In this document: positions 57,861-64,000 of the stretch, in pieces | Position numbering within the stretch: position 1 is the stretch's first letter | Layout of the letters: each line of letters starts with the position of its first letter | Source: Jaltomata sinuosa | Taxonomy: Eukaryota; Streptophyta; Magnoliopsida; Solanales; Solanaceae | Assembly: GCA_003996215.1 (NCBI GenBank) | Contig: QJPP01004084.1 | Location: 310,001-374,000, forward strand | Direction: 5' to 3' | DNA length: 64,000 nt | Notes under the pieces: generated by a model | The model's input: only the letters and a program-made list of their open reading frames with translations | Told to the model about the DNA's origin: nothing | Databases searched by the model: none | Translations under genes and position numbers: made by a program

Positions 57861-59780
57861 CCAGGTGACCGGTCTCCCAGTACAAGAGCAAAATGTCGAA
57901 TAGAGTCCTGTGGATTGGTGTGTTGAAGTCCACATATTATCTTTGGAAGGCTATGAACCATTCTAGGAAACACTTCTCTTTTTTCATTCCTTTTCGTGCG
58001 GTTTTGTTACTTGCTTGTATGGGTTGAGTCCGATTGGTCTCTCAACAAGGTGAAGGATGTCATTGGACTCCGGGTATGACAAACAAGCAAGAAAGATTGG
58101 AACCAGGAAGGTTCCAATTGGTATCTGGCCTGAGAGACTGTGGTAAGGCATGGGCGATTGGCTAAGGGTCATCCATGAGACGGATATACAGTAATTGTTG
58201 TGGTGTGATTTTTGTGTAGATTGAAATTGAAGTGTTATGTATTACAATGCTGGCATGATTTACTGATTCGTATATGATTGTTGCCTGGTTATGAAATTAT
58301 GAGTCTTAAGGAAATGGTAAATGATTCTTGGTATGATTGAGTATGATTAAGTACTGAGTGTGCTTGGAGTTAGAATTACATGTAAAGTTTTCAAGGAAAG
58401 GGCTCATCATTGGTTATGATGGTGAGGAAAAAATGATTATGACTGTAGGGAAACTTCGGTTTCAGGACAGTCGGGACTTGGTTGGGAACCAAGGGAACTA
58501 GGGGATTATTCGTGCTTGAAAGCAGAAGTGTATTGTTAAGAATAATTGCTTGCATAATCCTCTTGTTGATTTGTGATAATTGATGCTAAGTTTCAGTCTG
58601 TGTAGTGCCGGGAATGGTATTGAGGGTTGTTTAAGACCATGGCGGGATTAATGGGATTAAACAATGTTAACATGGAAGGGGAATGAGAGAATTTTTTTTC
58701 CAGAGAATGGTAAATTTTCTGGGCTACTACTTTTGGGGGTTGCCATAACAGTGTGCAAGTCGCAATAGCGGGATGGGTAGGGCATAATCACTGTCCTATT
58801 TTTCCTCTGTTCTGTCTTTCATTCCCGGATCTTTTTAAATCGCTATTTGAGTTGCGAGCTATTGCAGGAATTATTTAGCATCCATGCACAATAAGAGGAA
58901 AAGGTAGATATAATAGCCCGGGGTATTGGTTAAATTTTGATTTACCACTAGTGGGAATAGTCACCTATGTAGAATTTGGCAAAATGACCCATAATTGACT
59001 GAGTAGTGTTGGACATTGCTCATAGGCTTATGTCATGAGGGTGATTTGACTGGTTTATTATTGATGATCCTTAGTGGTAAGGTCAGTTGAGGGAGTAGGG
59101 TTATTTAATGGAGTCTTAAACATTGTTATCCCTCTGGTCGGTTATGATAATACAGGTATTACTGCTCATTGAGTGGTGGGGATGTGTTCTCCATAGCATT
59201 GGTTAGGGTGTAAGTGCCTAGGTATAATTCCCCCCTAAGACGAGAGTTGACGAAAACCTCAAACTAGGATGAGTTCCAATGAAATTTTTGATGTTGTGTG
59301 GTTTAGAGATACATGGTGTCTCGGGGTATAGTGTTGATAGGAGTAAGGTGATAGGATGATATGTGAGGGGCATAGTACCCTGTAAGAAGCTTCCAGAATG
59401 GAGTTCGAGTTAGTAGAACTTCGGGTATAGCAAAAAAGGGTCGCCATGGTGGGATCTGGTCCCCTTTTCATGGAAATTATTTTGGTTCATGAGTTTCTTT
59501 CTCTCCAGTTTTTCGATGAGGTCTCGGATTTCTTGGGCACTCGAGTAGAGGTAATCTAGTTTCTTTGTGCAGCTCGAAGGAAGGAAATCCTTGATAGAGC
59601 GGGAGTGAGTCAGATTTTGGTTGAGTTGGGTACACCAGGGGATTCGGAAGTTTCAGTGGTTTGCGTAAGGTTATATTTATGCTGTCATGATAGAGCGTCA
59701 AGGTTCAGGGGGCGGGATTCTTCTTCTTTTTCTACCTTAGAGATAGTTTGGGGATGAACGATGGGTAAATTGATATCTGT
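57861..59780 (+). other. Noncoding interior of element D
   Basis: I find no zinc knuckle, protease, RT or integrase motif on either strand. Open frames of 60-75 codons (for example 57744-57935, 57984-58172, 59259-59471, 59477-59701, all minus) look like chance. An inverted word, GGAACCAGGAAGGTTCC, lies at 58099-58115. Ends with GGGGATGAACGATGGGTAAAT, the shared priming block. Confidence 0.7.
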
Positions 59781-61288
59781 TGTAACGATCTGTTCAGTCG
59801 TTATTAAAAGATACCTCATATAGGGTGGGTAATTCGTGCGAAGAATCGGGTTAGAAAACTTCTGGATTTAAGAGTTGAAAATTCTGGGCTAGGCTAGTCT
59901 CGACCGATTTTGAAGTGAGGTATAGTCTAGGACAATCCGGGTAAGGATTGGGTAACGTATCCTGTTTTGAGCAAGTTTTCCAGTTAGCTAAGACATAAAG
60001 AGGTCCGTGGGACTTTTCGGAATCAAATTCGGGTAAGTAAAACTCCCGAAATCGAGGTTGACGTGAAAGGGTTATTCCAGAATGTCAGGAAATTAAGTGT
60101 GTTGTAAAGTGGAACCTTTTGAGAGGATTTACGACTTTCTGTCCCATGTCAACCATTGTAGCGGTTGACACACTGCCATAGCGATCTCCGCTATAGCAGA
60201 GAAATTATAGCTATAGTGAAAGTCAACACCGGTCAACACCATTATAGTGGTAGGTTCTGCTACGGCGGTACTGCTATAGCGGAGCGTGGACCACTATAGT
60301 GGAGGGACAGGATCTGAAAACTTAAAAACGGGTTTTATATGTTCATTCTCTCCCATTCAACCCCAAATATAGATGAGGGTTACTCCAAGAACCCTCACAG
60401 GATGTTCCAAGGCTTGGGATCCAAAGGGAGGAGGAATTTCGGTAAAAAGGATGCGAAACCACGGATTTGGGCCTGCAGAATCGTCAGGGAACGCCTTCAC
60501 AGAGCCAGAAAGGGCATGGAACAGTTGCTCGGCATCCAGGTAGGCTAGGTTTCTTCCAAAGAGTAGATTGGCCGGTTTCATTTTCTTATTATTGTGTAGA
60601 ATAAAAGGGAGAATCCATGGTAAGGCCTTCGGGCACGGAGTCTGGAGGAAATTGTTGATTTGTTTGATTAGTTGGAAATGGTAGAATTGGGTTAGTGTGT
60701 TGTGATATTCTACGCATTGCTTAATTTGTGTGATTTTGCTAATAAATGTGGGAACTAAAATATCAGAAGGTTCGTAGAACTGGAAAAGGGTTAGTAATTA
60801 ACTAATGTGCAAGGAACGGAAGTTTCAGAAACTAATTGGTATAATTAGGATATTCGTTGGCTGTGTTCTAAGGCTGGGAAAGGTTTTCCCAGGTTGTATT
60901 TGGTCCTAGAAGAGGGTCAGGAACAAATGTAATTAATTTCATGTTTAAAGGGGCAAACCGGGGTTAGTCTTTGGACATGATTTGACGGTTCATAGTGTAC
61001 CCGGAATGGGGTAGGTGATGTATTGATTTCCATATGCATTATATTTTTTGTGTACTTCGGTCTAAGTATTGTATGTGTTGCATGCTTAGGGAATGACTAG
61101 GAATGTCTAAGAGTCAGGTTATCAGTCTTGTGAAATAAACTTGGTGTATTTGCTTGTTGGATTACAAGTGTTGTTTGTTCATTGTTTCTGACTATTGGAT
61201 TTCTGTGTGCTATTCGGTTGGCTCGGGTACCATGCCTGATACAGAAAGTACTACGGTTGGCTCGGGTACCACGCTTGGTATGAGTATA
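59781..61288 (+). repeat. 3' LTR of element D (left part, interrupted by E)
   Basis: Homologous to the first about 1.5-1.6 kb of 54520-57846. Stops within the GGTACC array at 61288, exactly where the TGATA edge of element E begins. The five bases GTATA (61284-61288) are the candidate target duplication. Contains palindromes (60145-60300) and CAG|GTAGGC (GT at 60540-60541). Confidence 0.85.
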
Positions 61289-61932
61289 TGATACTAGATT
61301 GGAAAGCATGGATGGTACTATCTTGGATGACACTTATCCTTCAAAGCCTTTCACACGTAGTCAAGCTAAAAAGCTCCAAGACCTTCAAGCAATGTTCATG
61401 AAAAGGGAAGCATTGGAGAAGCTTGAAGAATCTCAAAGGAAAGCATACAATGTGTGGGTGGTCCATTAAAGTGAGGTGGAAGGAGGAATTTAAGAATTCC
61501 CAAAAGAAGACAACCAAACAAGGCCCTTACTTCATTAAGGGCAAAACTGTAATAGCTAGTGTCTTCTTATTCCCTAGTATAAGTAGTAGCTTTTCTTCAT
61601 TTTGGAAGACTAGTTTTTGCATATTGAAGATTGATACTCTAAACTTGTAGTTGCTAGTGTAAGGCTTAGTGTAATTCCCTTAAGAATTAGTGAGTGATTA
61701 GGGTGACTCTCTTGATTGTTAGTTTAACTTCTTTACTTAATTAATCGAAGGTCTCCCACTTGTGGATTTCATTTAGGTTTTCTTGATTAGTTGAGTTGAA
61801 TTAGTTTCTAGTTGTTGGAATCAATTGGGAGGTGAGGGTTTTAGCCCCTTGTTGCCCATAATTTCAATTCCTAATTATTAATTCTCATATCTTTTCCTTC
61901 ATTTCTTCTTGTTTGTTGTATTCCCGTTATCA
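61289..61932 (+). repeat. 5' LTR of element E
   Basis: 644 bases with perfect five-base inverted ends (TGATA/TATCA). Its first 180 bases contain an open stretch reading PFTRSQAKKLQDLQAMF (about 61340-61395), which looks like the C-terminal tail of a gypsy polyprotein. This suggests that the coding region runs into the 3' LTR and is copied here. A TATA-like AGTATAAGTAG lies at about 61577. Confidence 0.8.
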
Positions 61933-61934
61933 TT

Positions 61935-61946
61935 TGGTATCAGAGC
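61935..61946 (+). other. Primer binding site of element E (initiator Met tRNA)
   Basis: Exact TGGTATCAGAGC just inside the LTR. Confidence 0.93.
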
Positions 61947-63001
61947 TTGGTTTAGGTTTGTTTCCACAAATCTAAGTCTTGGGAATTTGATATCTTCAAA
62001 ATCCAAAAAAAAAAAAAAACTGATTTTTTTTGTTTTGATTTGTTGTTTTTGATACTAGATCTTCATTCCCTAGTATTTTTTGAGTCTAGATTTCAAATTT
62101 CGTGCGATTTGGAGTTGTAGAAGTGAAGTTGCCATTAAAGGGTTTTGAGCTTTTGAAGCTTTACAAACTTTGAAAGTGGGTCTATTGATTGAGGAGGAAT
62201 TGGAGCTTAAAAACCATTGGGGTTTGTTCCTTACATCAAGGGGAAGCTAATCCTAAAATTTGAGCCAATTCCGAGCTCATTTGAAGGTGTTGGTGTTTAG
62301 TGTGTGTTCTTGGTGTTCTAGGTGTTTTTGATATTCATCAAGAACATCTTGAAGAAGAAGAAGCCAAAAGGTACATTTGATCCAACTTTTTCAAGTCAAA
62401 GTGGTCAAAGATGTTTGTTGGGTCCACAAGTGGAATTTAAAAAAAAAAAAAAAAAAAAATCCACGTGGACTGCCACGTCAGCCGCCACGTCAGCGCGTGA
62501 CTACAGTTTCAGAGGGCTCATTTCTGCAGGTTTTTACACTTAGTTTTTTGAGGGGTCTCAAATTTTGGGACCCCAAAATTTTTCTAAGTGTTGAAACTTT
62601 TAAGACCCCAATTTTCTTCTAAGTGTTGGAACTTCAAACTTCTTCTTCTACACTCATTTTTCTTTGATTTCTTAACTATTTAACATCTAATTAACATCTT
62701 TAATTACTTGTTAACAAGTTTTTAAACATCAAATCATCTCTTTGATTCTCCAAATTAAGCAACAACAAGTAGTTTCTCCTACTTTTGTTACTTAATTCTT
62801 GAGTCCGAATTCTTTCGTACTTCTTCCTTTTTTTTTCTTGTCTTGTTTCGTTGATTAATTCCTTGATTCAAGTCCGTTTAGAGTCTTTCAAGTCGTCCTT
62901 CTTTCAAGAGTCACAAGAATCCACTCCTCCACAAAGGATAGGACCTTGAGTTGATTGAGCAGAGCTAGTTCACTACCAATTTTGAGACGACGCCATAGGA
63001 G
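61947..63001 (+). other. Leader of element E
   Basis: Noncoding. Holds A-runs (62007-62023 and the 21-base run 62439-62459), then three ACGT-core words in 40 bases, CCACGTGG, GCCACGTCAG and GCCACGTCAG (62460-62500). Pyrimidine-rich sequence follows. Ends in GGAG at a consensus splice donor. Confidence 0.7.
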
Positions 63002-63069
63002 GTGAGTTGAGCGTTACATACGAGGGACGTGAGCCTTTTCCTACTAACCTTGTTTGTTGAGTTTTGTAG
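63002..63069 (+). other. Candidate 68-nt leader intron of element E
   Basis: Donor GGAG|GTGAGT (GT 63002-63003), branch-site consensus TACTAAC (63042-63048, branch A at 63047, 22 bases from the acceptor) and acceptor TTTTGTAG (AG 63068-63069). Gag ATG follows at 63075. All elements are consensus and the length is normal for short plant introns. Splicing itself is inference. Confidence 0.6.
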
Positions 63070-63074
63070 GTATC

Positions 63075-64000
63075 ATGTCACACCACGGTGCAAGTCCAAT
63101 TGGGGAGAGCTCGGAGAACCTCATGGAGGTTCTTACACACCTCTCCAAACAAATGGCGGAAATGAATGGGAAGTTAGGAGGTATGGAGGAAAGGTTGGTT
63201 TGGGTGGAAAATGAGAATAAAGGGAAGGCACTCCAAGTCGAAAATGAGGAGGCAAGGCGAGTGTCGGTGCATTCCACCACCATTACTCCGGGGCAAGCTC
63301 ACCAACTATGTTACCCTCCACAAAATCGAACCCGAACCTTCCAACAACCCACCTTCCACACAAACAACCCTCCAAACCACCGAAGGCAACCAACACCACA
63401 TCCACATCAACAACCCTATCACCCTCCACAAGAGAACCGTCCTTTGGTGACAAACCAAGTTCTATACCAAACTCCACTCCGAAACCCATCAAATGCATCC
63501 TTACATGATTCCTACATATCACCTCCACGAAACACCACATAAACACCCTACCCAAACCACCAATTTCAAAATCCTCTCTATGACGACATGAATGAAGATC
63601 ACAACAATGATGAGTTTTGGGAGCATGGGGGTAGAGATGGCTATGAAGGGCCAAGGGAAGGGGTCCAGCCTCGAGACTTGGGGTGGGACCAAGGAATAGG
63701 AGGTCAACGCTATGGGAATAGAGGAGATAGGATGGGGAATAGAGGAGCTAGGTATGGAGAACGGAATGATCAAGATAGGGGATTGAACACGATCAAGGTT
63801 ACACTTCCAAAGTTCAAGGGAAGTAGTGACCCAGATGAATTTCTTGAATGGAAACTACAAAGTGAACAGATTTTCCTTACTAATAACATCTCGGAATCAT
63901 TGAAGGCGAAGTATGCCCTCACTCAATTCGAGGGATATGCTTCCACATGGTGGGAATCCAAGAGGAGGGAACGAGAGAGTCGTCATATCTATGAGTTGCC
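63075..64000 (+). pseudogene. gag of element E (partial, one premature stop)
   Basis: ATG at 63075. A coiled-coil-like N-terminus (LTHLSKQMAEMNGKLGGMEERL) is followed by a Pro/Gln/Asn-rich, low-complexity middle. An in-frame TAA at 63540-63542 interrupts it where CAA is a likely ancestor. The same frame then runs on without interruption, through an Arg/Gly-rich segment to a gag domain (GLNTIKVTLPKFKGSSDPDEFLEW, YALTQFEGYASTWWES; about 63780-63950). The gene leaves the window. Gag would package element RNA. With a single stop it is among the best preserved coding regions here. Confidence 0.8.

Larger units (their letters stand above)
54520..61288 (+). mobile_element. Element D: large non-autonomous Tekay-related LTR element
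   Basis: A 5' LTR of 3327 bases (54520-57846), primer site 57849-57860, a 1.9 kb interior without gag or pol motifs, the pre-LTR block at 59750-59780 and a 3' LTR from 59781 that is broken at 61289 by element E. LTR copies differ by about 10% by eye. LTR structure and the priming block are shared with A, so it was probably mobilised in trans. The remaining part of its 3' LTR should lie right of the window. Confidence 0.85.
61289..64000 (+). mobile_element. Element E: short-LTR Ty3/gypsy element, truncated by window edge
   Basis: A 5' LTR with TGATA...TATCA ends (61289-61932), a primer site two bases later, a long noncoding leader and a gag that continues past the right edge. The short LTR and the gag domain point to a chromovirus of the Reina/Galadriel/CRM group. 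The clade cannot be fixed without pol. Inserted in the 3' LTR of D. Confidence 0.8.

Noticed and set aside
63283..63654. 123-codon minus-strand frame opposite E gag
   Set aside because: Shadow of a Pro/Gln-rich gag segment; the plus strand has the gag domain and an ATG in good context.

Overview
The window looks like pericentromeric or otherwise repeat-rich plant nuclear DNA. I can support no host gene, tRNA, rRNA or CRISPR array. Essentially every stretch can be assigned to a transposable element. The lineages present are Ty3/gypsy Tekay-type chromoviruses with 2-3.3 kb LTRs, a Tat/Ogre-type element, a plant L1-type LINE and a TAA-flanked inverted-repeat DNA element. Together they point to a eudicot. 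The look of the Tat LTR ends and Tekay families suggests Solanaceae, but that is recall-based inference and was not tested.

Layout, outermost first. (1) A plus-strand LINE relic carries ORF1 (36808-38693), endonuclease and reverse transcriptase (48980-51122) and RNase H (53315-53886). (2) Its 5' part is cut by 'H', a minus-strand Tekay element. H's 5' LTR ends at 36807, and its 3' LTR (1-1567) runs off the left edge. (3) Inside H are 'A' (2002-10965, plus-strand Tekay, inserted in the integrase region), 'B' (15494-32581, Tat/Ogre-type with gag only, inserted 42 nt after H's gag start) and a solo LTR (34638-36505, in H's 5' LTR). (4) Inside B are two further solo LTRs (24428-26645 and 28146-30586). 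(5) The LINE is also split by a TAA-flanked inverted-repeat element (38694-48979), which itself holds 'C', a complete minus-strand Tekay element (38832-48073, target duplication CTTAA). (6) A solo LTR (51123-53302) splits the LINE reverse transcriptase from its RNase H. (7) 'D' (from 54520) is a large Tekay-related element with no coding interior. Its 3' LTR is interrupted at 61289 by 'E', a short-LTR Ty3/gypsy element that runs off the right edge in gag.

All coding regions carry stops, frameshifts or deletions, so nothing here looks autonomous. A and D share LTR ends and the block before the 3' LTR, so D could have depended on an A-like partner. By eye the LTR pairs differ by about 3% (B), 8-9% (C), 10% (D) and 12-13% (A and H). 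These are rough estimates over a few hundred bases.

The most interesting signals are in the LTRs, not the genes. Each Tekay family has its own cluster of near-palindromes (CCGCTATAGCGG; TCATCGCGATGA; CCACG..CGTGG) upstream of the apparent promoter. Nearly all share an AGTACA...TGTACT hairpin in the 3' part of the LTR. The gag-bearing Tekay elements and E have good splice-acceptor sequences directly before the gag ATG and donor-like sites upstream, which suggests a spliced leader.
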